DNA of 5,104 nt, taken from assembly GCA_026389975.1 (NCBI GenBank), contig JAPLGV010000365.1, positions 1-5,104 on the forward strand, read 5' to 3'. The position numbers and the translations under genes were made by a program. This DNA comes from Chloroflexota bacterium. GTDB lineage: Bacteria > Chloroflexota > Anaerolineae > Anaerolineales > Villigracilaceae. Below are positions 1 to 4,540 of the stretch, in pieces. Positions within the stretch are counted from its first letter, which is position 1; the number at the start of each line of letters is the position of its first letter. The notes beneath the pieces were generated by a model that made no database searches, had not been told where the DNA came from, and worked only from the letters and a program-made list of their open reading frames with translations.

Positions 1-253
1 AACAACAAACATGCACAATCCGATTTCGCATGGCGCGCATAAGATCCCAGGGAATTCCTGGATATTTTTCTTCGACTTCCCCCGGGATCCGACTGGCAGA
101 CTCTCCGATGATGATGAAATTCATTTCGACCGCGCGGACAGACCTGTCATCGTCCTTGAAAGTCTCAAAGTCCATCCCGCGAGTAAATTTCTGGATTTCT
201 GCAATGGCATCCAGTATGTCCTGGATCCGCTCCTACCAGTTCCTAGGCGACAC
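1..253 (-). pseudogene. hepT: HepT-like HEPN toxin (DUF86), nonsense-interrupted and cut by window edge
   Basis: Reading the minus strand from a GTG at 253 gives MSPRNW, then TAG at 235-233, then an open frame of 77 codons to the window edge beginning ERIQDILDAIAEIQKF. Both parts read as one HepT/DUF86 protein: the N-terminal helix before and after the stop is contiguous in family style, and the end carries the HEPN RNase signature RNRIVH (R76, H81, counting the stop as codon 7). In MntA/HepT systems HepT is an RNase toxin whose RX4HXY tyrosine is adenylylated by the partner antitoxin; here that position is Cys (HVC), so the modification site is missing. The GTG start overlaps the end of the upstream nucleotidyltransferase gene by 11 bases, as expected for this operon type. 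No credible ATG/GTG/TTG restart follows the stop for many codons. The TAG is one base from CAG (Gln), so a point mutation or a sequencing error are both possible. The C-terminus lies outside the window. Confidence 0.8.
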
Positions 254-536
254 GGATCAATTCCCCCATCACGCGCTCGTGGATGCGTGGCTTCAGGCTG
301 TTGGGAGTTCCCAAGTCTACGGGACAGCCGAGTAATTTTTCGAGATGATCTTGTAGCGCAAATAAACCGAAGTAGCCAACCGGCCTGCTGAATTCAACGA
401 TCAAATCTACATCACTGGCGGAAGTGGCTTCATCACGCGCAACCGAACCAAACAAGGACAACGATTTGACGCCGTATTGTGCGCTCAATTCGGCGTTTTT
501 ATCTTTCAAAATGCGAATGACAACATCTCGTTTCAT
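243..536 (-). CDS. mntA: MntA-like minimal nucleotidyltransferase antitoxin
   Basis: A 97-residue minimal nucleotidyltransferase (MNT, Pol beta superfamily). The catalytic signature GSX10DXD is complete: G30 S31 in LFGSVARDE, D42 and D44 in SDVDLIVEF, and a third acidic residue D74 in CPVDLGTP. In the family this domain transfers AMP from ATP to the tyrosine of the HepT RX4HXY motif, neutralising the RNase. The gene directly precedes, and by 11 bases overlaps, the hepT-like frame, the standard antitoxin-first arrangement. I chose ATG at 536 rather than the TTG at 557, because MKRDVV is the usual family start and a TATAAT box lies between the two. There is only a weak AAGG three bases before the ATG. 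Nothing in the reading frame looks damaged, in contrast to its partner. Whether it still has a target in the cell cannot be told from here. Confidence 0.88.
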   Translation of the reverse strand: MKRDVVIRILKDKNAELSAQYGVKSLSLFGSVARDEATSASDVDLIVEFSRPVGYFGLFALQDHLEKLLGCPVDLGTPNSLKPRIHERVMGELIRVA

Positions 537-542
537 GGCCTT

Positions 543-573
543 ATTATACACACGCAATGGGATTATTTGTCAG
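543..573 (-). promoter_or_regulatory. Predicted promoter of mntA-hepT, possibly leaderless
   Basis: On the minus strand a perfect TATAAT (548-543) is preceded at 19 bases by CTGACA (573-568), a five-of-six match to the -35 consensus with a rather wide spacer. A start seven bases after the -10 would fall at about 536, which is the A of the mntA ATG, so the transcript could be leaderless. The weak ribosome binding site fits that. This is a motif reading only. Confidence 0.45.
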
Positions 574-604
574 GGAAGATAGAGGAATATTCTCCCAATC
601 TGTT

Positions 605-660
605 ATTCACCATTCACCATTCGCCATGTTCCATTAACCATTCACCATTTCCTATTCCTA
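605..660. repeat. Heptanucleotide tandem array, eight units of ATTCACC type
   Basis: Eight consecutive 7-base units in exact register. Units 1, 2 and 6 (605, 612, 640) are ATTCACC; unit 3 (619) is ATTCGCC and unit 5 (633) ATTAACC, each one change away. Units 4, 7 and 8 (626, 647, 654) are more diverged. On the minus strand the unit reads GGTGAAT. The array begins inside the stop codon of the DUF711 gene and fills part of the spacer to the mntA promoter. Degenerate heptad arrays of this kind are known in cyanobacteria (STRR) and, to my recollection, in Chloroflexota. No function is evident, and there is no classical terminator in this spacer. Confidence 0.8.
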
Positions 661-1878
661 AACCTGGCGCGATTTCAACTGAAACGTCTCCTCCCCCGCC
701 AGCACCTTCCCCAGCGGTTCTGCCTTCAGTGCCATCACCCGGCTGTTGGCGAAAAAGCCGAAATCGAAACTGGTCATGTCACCCGCCTGTTTGCCGGGGA
801 CCGGCATCAGCCTTGCCGTGAGGGGTTTGTCCAGGCGAAGGGCCAGGGCGGATAGGTCCAGCAGGAGTGCGGCAATCTGTCCGGAGGTAACGTCTCCTGC
901 CAGAGGGACGGTGTCTAGCCCGGTACCACACACGGCGGAATAGAGCAGCAGGTCTTTGACGGTCAGCCTCCCCTCGGCGGCGCGTTCGGCTAGCAAAGCG
1001 TCTTCCAGCACGGGCATCATCAGACCGGAGAACCCGGCGCGCGGGAAGCGCGCCCGGTCAATCGCTTCGGTCAAAATGGCCGCGGCGGCCAGCGAGCCGT
1101 GCAGTCCCACCTTCGGCACGCCCATCCGTTCGAAGGCCGCTCCCAGGGAGCGGGTCTCTTCCGGGAAGGAGGCCAGGGAATAGTCGATCCCGCCGAATTT
1201 AACCAGGTATTTAAACTTCAATATATCGGCTATTTTCGCCAGCGTTTTGGCATTTTCTTCCAGTGTAGCAATTAAAGCGTTCCTGCCAGCCTCGATCGTT
1301 TCTGCGTTTTCAAAGGCCTGGACAGCCACATCTGCGGCTTCCATGGCAAGTGCAAACGCCGGTTCGTTCCCTTTGTGATAGGCGGCCGGGAAGAAGGGCG
1401 CGCCGGGTGGCACGTTGGCCAGGGCGGCGAAATTCAGGTTGGCAAACCCGTTTGGGTCGAGCCGCGCGGTCTGGACGATCACCTCCGCACAGGCGTTGAC
1501 TGACGGGAGCGAGATGCCGCGCTTTGTGTCTGCCATAACACCGGAGAAGAAGATATTCTTCGAGACGGCGATGGCATTCGGGAGCACATGGTAACTATCC
1601 GGAATATCGGGCAAAGCCGGGCCGAGGGCGGCGTAGGCAATGCCGATCTCCGGCAGGAGCTGACTTAACTCCAAGGCCAGCCGCGGCGTTTCGAACACCT
1701 TATCTGCGCCGAGTAAAAGCGGGAATGGAATCGTTGCCAGCCGCGTTGTCTGGACCTCGTAGCCGGCCTCTTCGAAATTGGTTTTAGCCTCAGCCAGGAA
1801 CGTCCCGGCCACCCGGAGCTTTTTCTCGTCCAGCGGCCAGCCGGGATTACAGAAGTAAGTGATGGAGCGAATTTTCAT
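658..1878 (-). CDS. DUF711 (UPF0210-like) family protein
   Basis: A 406-residue cytoplasmic protein of the DUF711 family, whose biochemical role is not established; structural work on relatives shows a pyruvate-formate-lyase-like fold, but no reaction should be assumed. The most diagnostic block is SAVCGTGLDTVPLAGD (314-329), the family hallmark with its conserved Cys317 and Asp322. Other supporting blocks are GGIDYSLASFPEE (229-241), LMMPVLEDALLA (286-297) and VPGKQAGD (360-367). There is no signal peptide or membrane segment. It is shorter than classical UPF0210 proteins (about 450 residues) but looks complete, without internal gaps that I can see. ATG at 1878 is preceded by GAGAGG with a five-base spacing. 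It is separated from the methylase gene by 207 bases of repeat-rich DNA, so it is probably not tightly co-transcribed with it. Nothing in the neighbourhood suggests a substrate or partner. Confidence 0.9.
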   Translation of the reverse strand: MKIRSITYFCNPGWPLDEKKLRVAGTFLAEAKTNFEEAGYEVQTTRLATIPFPLLLGADKVFETPRLALELSQLLPEIGIAYAALGPALPDIPDSYHVLPNAIAVSKNIFFSGVMADTKRGISLPSVNACAEVIVQTARLDPNGFANLNFAALANVPPGAPFFPAAYHKGNEPAFALAMEAADVAVQAFENAETIEAGRNALIATLEENAKTLAKIADILKFKYLVKFGGIDYSLASFPEETRSLGAAFERMGVPKVGLHGSLAAAAILTEAIDRARFPRAGFSGLMMPVLEDALLAERAAEGRLTVKDLLLYSAVCGTGLDTVPLAGDVTSGQIAALLLDLSALALRLDKPLTARLMPVPGKQAGDMTSFDFGFFANSRVMALKAEPLGKVLAGEETFQLKSRQV

Positions 1879-1904
1879 TTGGCCCTCTCTTGCCAGGTCA
1901 CGAA

Positions 1905-1925
1905 GCCATAAAGTTTCTTTGTGCC
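1905..1925 (-). other. Small imperfect hairpin in the DUF711 5' leader
   Basis: GCCATAAAG and CTTTGTGCC flank a TTT loop, pairing at eight of nine positions on the plus-strand reading if the T-G wobble is allowed. The sequence around it (CACGAAG, CTTTGTGCCTT) resembles a degenerate copy of a dispersed CACGAAG/CACAAAG-type repeat that I recall from other genomes. It lies 26 bases upstream of the DUF711 ATG. A role is not demonstrated. Confidence 0.25.
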
Positions 1926-1934
1926 TTGCTGGTT

Positions 1935-1990
1935 ACAGGGTACTGCGTAAATATTTGAACCCACAGGGTACTACGCAAAGATGTGAACCA
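1935..1990. repeat. 28-bp tandem duplication, two diverged copies
   Basis: Two abutting 28-base copies, 1935-1962 and 1963-1990, both starting ACAGGGTACT and both containing TGAACC near the end; they differ at five positions. They lie 57-112 bases upstream of the DUF711 start. Two direct copies of a half-conserved motif could be a paired operator for a regulator, or the end of a decayed transposon: IS21-type ends often carry short internal direct repeats. No transposase is present in the window. Confidence 0.8.
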
Positions 1991-2034
1991 AAATTGTTGA
2001 AAATCCCTGTATTGTGATCGTTCAAAGTATACGT

Positions 2035-2054
2035 ATTTAACCAAGGAGTAGTAA
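2035..2054 (-). repeat. Dispersed 20-bp direct repeat, copy 2 (intergenic)
   Basis: The minus strand begins TTACTACTCCTTGG. It matches 17 of 20 bases with the copy at 2097-2116, in the same orientation and 62 bases away. This copy lies downstream of the methylase stop codon. Confidence 0.65.
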
Positions 2055-2085
2055 ATCGTCGTTTTATCCTTACTTTTTGGCTGCT

Positions 2086-2880
2086 TCAGTTCAGAAATTT
2101 ATGCAAGGAGCAGTAAGTTCTTTGTCGGACAACCTCAAACAGCAGAATTGCTCCCGCCACTGCCGCATTAAGCGACTCGGTCTTGCCGGGCATCGGGATG
2201 GTGACCTGTGATGTTGCCAGTTCCCGTGCCGGCTGGCTGGCCCCATCCGCTTCGCCGCCTACGATCAGCGCCAGCGGGCTGCGGAAGTCCGCCTGCCAGC
2301 ATGAGATGGCGCCTTCCATATCGGCCAGATGGATTTTCAGGTCTTGCGTGGTTGTGCAGATTTCGTCCCACGTTAACGGGTGAATGGGTAACCGGAAATG
2401 AGCCCCCATCCCGGCCCGGACGATTTTCGGCGCGAAGGCCTCGGCGGTTTCCGGCGGGAGAAAAACAGCCTGCACCCCCGCCGCGGCCGCCGTCCGCAGG
2501 AGTGTCCCCAGGTTGCCCGGATCGCGGATCTGGTCGAGGATAAGAGTAAAAGACAAGGATTGGGGAATAGGCAATAGCGAATAATCGAGGACGGCGAGGA
2601 TGCCTTGCGAGGTTTCAGTTTCACTGACCGATTGCATCAGGTTGTTCGCAACAATTTCTGCCTCCACCCCGCGCGATTGGAGATCAGCCACCAGCGCTCT
2701 CCCGCGCTCGCTCAGGCTTTCGCCCGCCAGCACAAACCGGAACGGCCACTCCGCGGCCAGGGCTTCTTCCACCAGTCGCACGCCCTCGGCCACAAACGCG
2801 CCTGTCTCGCGGCGTTCTTTCGAGCGTCCGAGCAGGCCGCGTACCAATTGGATTTTGGAATTATGCGTTGAAGTAATCAT
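2086..2880 (-). CDS. SpoU/TrmH-family RNA 2'-O-ribose methyltransferase
   Basis: A 264-residue SPOUT methyltransferase that would transfer methyl from S-adenosylmethionine to a ribose 2'-OH in rRNA or tRNA. Residues 1-98 form the substrate-binding domain (ETGAFVAEGVRLVEEAL at 25-41, SETETSQGILAVL at 86-98). The SPOUT domain carries motif 1, LDQIRDPGNLGTLLRT (115-130) with N123 and R129; motif 2, LIVGGEADG (205-213); and motif 3, IPMPGKTESLNAAVAGAILL (228-247) with the knot residues ESLN. It is a relative of RlmB, TsnR and Bacillus YsgA, the last also encoded near rplT, which suggests 23S rRNA as target, but the modified base cannot be read from sequence. Residues 100-110 of the linker are encoded by heptad repeats. 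The ten residues after EVVRQR look like a non-conserved tail. ATG at 2880 gives the family-typical MITS start but has no recognisable Shine-Dalgarno. Confidence 0.93.
   Translation of the reverse strand: MITSTHNSKIQLVRGLLGRSKERRETGAFVAEGVRLVEEALAAEWPFRFVLAGESLSERGRALVADLQSRGVEAEIVANNLMQSVSETETSQGILAVLDYSLLPIPQSLSFTLILDQIRDPGNLGTLLRTAAAAGVQAVFLPPETAEAFAPKIVRAGMGAHFRLPIHPLTWDEICTTTQDLKIHLADMEGAISCWQADFRSPLALIVGGEADGASQPARELATSQVTIPMPGKTESLNAAVAGAILLFEVVRQRTYCSLHKFLN
2097..2116 (-). repeat. Dispersed 20-bp direct repeat, copy 1 (in methylase tail)
   Basis: The minus strand begins TTACTGCTCCTTGC. It encodes YCSLHK of the C-terminal tail of the SpoU methylase and matches the intergenic copy at 2035-2054 in 17 of 20 bases. 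The tail is outside the conserved fold, so the repeat may have contributed the final codons. Confidence 0.65.
2556..2583. repeat. Heptad repeats inside the methylase linker
   Basis: Three consecutive plus-strand heptads, GGGAATA (2563), GGCAATA (2570) and GCGAATA (2577), preceded by a more diverged AGGATTG (2556). They encode YSLLPIPQSL between the substrate-binding and SPOUT domains. The unit resembles the last heptads of the array at 605-660 (CCTATTC on one strand, GAATAGG on the other). It keeps the frame, so the gene remains open. Confidence 0.6.
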
Positions 2881-2907
2881 GCCAGACTTTTTGAAAGGTG
2901 TCTACGT

Positions 2908-2947
2908 GGTAGTCCCGGTTCCAGCGAGGTAGTCCCGGTTCCCGGAC
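2908..2947. repeat. 20-bp tandem duplication upstream of the methylase gene
   Basis: GGTAGTCCCGGTTCC occurs at 2908-2922 and again at 2928-2942, identical over 15 bases, with a 20-base period. On the minus strand this is GGAACCGGGACTACC, two copies 28 and 48 bases ahead of the methylase ATG. The rest of the 188-base spacer (2881-3068) shows only the palindrome at 3024-3049 and no convincing promoter boxes. A paired operator or a simple duplication are both possible. Confidence 0.75.
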
Positions 2948-3023
2948 GGGGCACGGGACCGTGGATGGGTCGTAAAGGATCAACAGGCTGTTCACAAGAA
3001 TATTTTACCCCCTTTAAACAATA

Positions 3024-3049
3024 TAGGGGCACACCTGGGTGTGCCCCTA
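3024..3049 (-). terminator. Perfect palindrome after rplT, probable terminator or REP-like element
   Basis: TAGGGGCACAC (3024-3034) and GTGTGCCCCTA (3039-3049) form an 11-base-pair perfect stem with a four-base loop, 19 bases beyond the rplT stop. On the minus strand it is followed by TATTGTTT, a weak U-rich run, so termination of the infC-rpmI-rplT transcript is plausible. The TAGGGGC...GCCCCTA form is also typical of dispersed palindromic repeats in some phyla, so it may be a mobile REP-like sequence that serves as a terminator. Confidence 0.65.
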
Positions 3050-3068
3050 CGGGAAATCGTGTTTTGCG

Positions 3069-3419
3069 TTACGCCTGGCTGGCTTGCTTGACCACCGCCG
3101 CGAAAGCCTGAGGGTCACGCACGGCCAGGTCGGCCAACATCTTGCGGTTGAGGTTGATGCTCGCCTTCTTCAGGGCGGACACCAGGCGGCTGTAGGTTGT
3201 GCCGTTCAGCCGGGCAGCGGCGTTGATGCGGGCGATCCACAATTTGCGCAAGTCGCGACGGCGCACGCGGCGATCGCGTGAAGAATACCACATGCTCTTC
3301 AGCATCGCCTCGTTGGCGCGCCGGAACAGCAGGTGCCTGCTCATGCGCTGTCCCTTGGTGTAATTCAATACTTTCTTGTGACGTAGGTGACCTTGCGGTC
3401 CGCCTTTTACACGTGCCAT
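3069..3419 (-). CDS. rplT: 50S ribosomal protein L20 (bL20)
   Basis: A 116-residue, strongly basic protein of the usual L20 length. L20 binds 23S rRNA early in large-subunit assembly. The N-terminal extension (MARVKGGPQGHLRHKKVL, 1-18) and the globular part with RRANEAM (33-39), SSRDRRVRRRDLRKLWIARI (46-65) and LADLAVRDP (95-103) are all standard. Position 6-10 is GGPQG where many L20 proteins have a more basic RGV-type stretch; I regard this as lineage variation. ATG at 3419 has a perfect AGGAGGT (3431-3425) five bases upstream, stronger than the sites of its neighbours. It is the last gene of the infC-rpmI-rplT unit and is followed by a palindrome. The 122-base gap to rpmI is long for this operon and contains a hairpin. 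In other bacteria L20 represses its own operon by binding the mRNA. Confidence 0.97.
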   Translation of the reverse strand: MARVKGGPQGHLRHKKVLNYTKGQRMSRHLLFRRANEAMLKSMWYSSRDRRVRRRDLRKLWIARINAAARLNGTTYSRLVSALKKASINLNRKMLADLAVRDPQAFAAVVKQASQA

Positions 3420-3451
3420 TATTTACCTCCTGCGTGCCCCCGGGCGCCGGT

Positions 3452-3467
3452 GCAGGCACTCGCCTGC
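3452..3467 (-). other. Hairpin in the rpmI-rplT spacer
   Basis: GCAGGC (3452-3457) and GCCTGC (3462-3467) form a six-base-pair GC-rich stem with a four-base loop, about 20 bases before the rplT Shine-Dalgarno on the minus-strand transcript. A CCCGCGGG palindrome lies near the rpmI end of the same spacer. The structure could affect rplT translation or be a dispersed palindromic repeat. Confidence 0.4.
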
Positions 3468-3541
3468 GCTCCAGTTGTATACACCCGGTAGCCGCAAATT
3501 AAAAGGATATGTTACAGGAAACTCCAAGAACCCCGCGGGTA

Positions 3542-3772
3542 CTACGGTTTCATGTGTGGCGCCAGGCGCCGGATGCGCTTGATATAACTTTTTCCTTGGA
3601 CGGCAACCATCTCACCGAACAAAGCCTTCACCCGCTGCGATTTCTTGCGTCGCAGGTGGGCCTTGCCGCCTTTGGTGCGCACGATCTTGCCAGACCCCGT
3701 AATGCCAAACCGTTTCGATGTGGCCTTATGGGTCTTCAGCTTATACTTGGCAACTTTCCGCTTGCTCGGCAC
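3542..3772 (-). CDS. rpmI: 50S ribosomal protein L35 (bL35)
   Basis: A 76-residue basic protein of the large subunit. The family signature KLKTHKATSKRFGITGSGK is at 11-29, followed by KGGKAHLRRKKS (34-45) and the C-terminal KRIRRLAP (65-72). I place the start at GTG 3772 (MPSKRKVAKY), because AAAGGAG (3787-3781) sits eight bases before it. An upstream TTG at 3793 would put that Shine-Dalgarno inside the gene. The protein has about ten residues ahead of the KTHKA core, giving it a length above the common 64-66; I believe this is normal in Chloroflexota. The start is 35 bases after the infC stop, consistent with one mRNA. Confidence 0.95.
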   Translation of the reverse strand: MPSKRKVAKYKLKTHKATSKRFGITGSGKIVRTKGGKAHLRRKKSQRVKALFGEMVAVQGKSYIKRIRRLAPHMKP

Positions 3773-3807
3773 AGCTCTTACTCCTTTACACAAGATTCCG
3801 CAGAATG

Positions 3808-4398
3808 TTACTTCTGCGGTTGCTCGATTTTTTCCGGTTGCTCTGGTTTCTCGTCAGCGTTTTCTACGGTCTTCTTCTTAACAATGCCTTTTGCTGGCAC
3901 GAGCATCATAGACATGGCCCGGCCTTCGATGGCAGGGGCTTGTTCCACTGTGCCCACGTCAGAGAGTTCATGGGCAATTTCTCTCAAGTCTTCGAGCGCA
4001 ATTTCCGGGTACGTAATTTCGCGGCCGCGGAAGCGGATGGTCACACGGACTTTCATGTTGTGTTCCAGCCAGCGGCGGGCGTCAACCACTTTGAAGTCCC
4101 GGTGGTGGTCGGTCGTCTTGGGGCGCAGGCGGATTTCCTTGACTTCAACCTTGGTCTGTGCCTTGCGCGCTTCACGGTCTTTCTTTTCCCGTTCGTACAG
4201 GAACTTGCCAAAATCCATAATACGGCAGACGGGCGGGCTGGAATTGGGGGCGACCTCTACCAGGTCGAGATCCGCTTCACGGGCCATCCGCAGGGCTTCG
4301 CGGGTGTTGATCACCCCGACGTTTTCACCTGCTCCACCGATCAGCCGTACTTCGGGAACTCGTATGGTTTCATTGACTCGAAATTCGTTGGCGCTGAT
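3808..4398 (-). CDS. infC: Translation initiation factor IF-3, ATC start
   Basis: A 196-residue IF-3, which binds the 30S subunit, prevents premature joining of 50S and checks start codon-anticodon pairing. The N domain runs about 5-76 (EFRVNETIRVPEVRLI at 5-20, NTREALRMAREADLDLVEVA at 31-50, PPVCRIMDFGKFLYE at 55-69). After a basic linker, the C domain covers about 84-170 (KEIRLRPKTTDHH at 87-99, VRVTIRFRGREI at 117-128). The last 25 residues are a charged Lys/Glu/Pro tail beyond the usual end. The first standard start codon in frame (GTG 4314) would remove half of the N domain. ATC at 4398 gives ISANEFRVNE, with AAGGAG (4410-4405) six bases ahead, and no ATG/GTG/TTG lies close upstream in frame. 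Rare starts (AUU, AUC, AUA) are well known for infC and let IF-3 repress its own translation. It has its own promoter upstream and heads the infC-rpmI-rplT unit. Confidence 0.95.
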   Translation of the reverse strand: MSANEFRVNETIRVPEVRLIGGAGENVGVINTREALRMAREADLDLVEVAPNSSPPVCRIMDFGKFLYEREKKDREARKAQTKVEVKEIRLRPKTTDHHRDFKVVDARRWLEHNMKVRVTIRFRGREITYPEIALEDLREIAHELSDVGTVEQAPAIEGRAMSMMLVPAKGIVKKKTVENADEKPEQPEKIEQPQK

Positions 4399-4426
4399 AC
4401 GTCTCTCCTTGCAAAATAACGGAAGT

Positions 4427-4442
4427 CCAGCCCGGGGGCTGG
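4427..4442 (-). promoter_or_regulatory. Hairpin in the infC leader
   Basis: CCAGCC (4427-4432) and GGCTGG (4437-4442) form a six-base-pair GC stem with a four-base loop, between the predicted start of transcription (about 4449) and the infC Shine-Dalgarno (4410-4405). It has no T tract after it, so it is not an intrinsic terminator. It could stabilise the mRNA 5' end or take part in control of infC; the roughly 50-base leader is too short for a full Bacillus-type L20 leader. Confidence 0.45.
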
Positions 4443-4455
4443 TTTAAGCGGGCTG

Positions 4456-4485
4456 ATAATACCATGAACACAGGGGAATCGTCAA
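4456..4485 (-). promoter_or_regulatory. Sigma70-type promoter of infC-rpmI-rplT
   Basis: TTGACG (4485-4480) and TATTAT (4461-4456) are separated by 18 bases, and TGG directly before the -10 gives an extended -10 element. Both boxes match five of six consensus bases. The predicted transcription start is about 4449, giving a leader of around 50 bases to the infC ATC. The promoter follows directly after the thrS terminator, so the two units look separately transcribed. Confidence 0.7.
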
Positions 4486-4486
4486 T

Positions 4487-4526
4487 AAAAAGGTCGAGGC
4501 TGGAAGAAATTGCCCTCGGTCTTTTT
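4487..4526 (-). terminator. Terminator after thrS
   Basis: AAAAAGGTCGAGG (4487-4499) faces CCTCGGTCTTTTT (4514-4526) across a 14-base loop. On the minus strand the stem has two A-C mismatches in the middle and ends in CTTTTTATT. On the plus strand the same positions are G-U wobbles, so the stem is better there. It begins 14 bases beyond the thrS stop and sits just before the infC promoter, which fits an intrinsic terminator. Confidence 0.65.
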
Positions 4527-4540
4527 ATCTTTTGTCTGGT

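Noticed and set aside
11..391. Plus-strand open frames over the hepT/mntA region.
   Set aside because: The minus strand gives clear HEPN and MNT motifs; the plus-strand translations show no recognisable domain.
1935..1990. 28-bp direct repeats as a CRISPR array.
   Set aside because: The copies abut with no spacer, only two exist, and no cas gene is nearby.
3498..3527. A promoter for rplT alone (TTGGAG, 18 bases, TTTAAT on the minus strand).
   Set aside because: The -35 match is poor and a strong operon promoter exists upstream; not enough to call.
3773..3793. TTG at 3793 as the rpmI start.
   Set aside because: It would place the Shine-Dalgarno AAAGGAG inside the coding region; GTG at 3772 has ideal spacing and gives a family-like N-terminus.
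3509..4447. Long plus-strand open frames over infC and rpmI (including 3718-4419).
   Set aside because: They run antisense to unmistakable IF-3 and L35 genes, have no family resemblance and no ribosome binding site; they are a by-product of codon composition.
4399..4449. A Bacillus-type L20 leader upstream of infC.
   Set aside because: The predicted leader is only about 50 bases with one small hairpin and no terminator or antiterminator pair.
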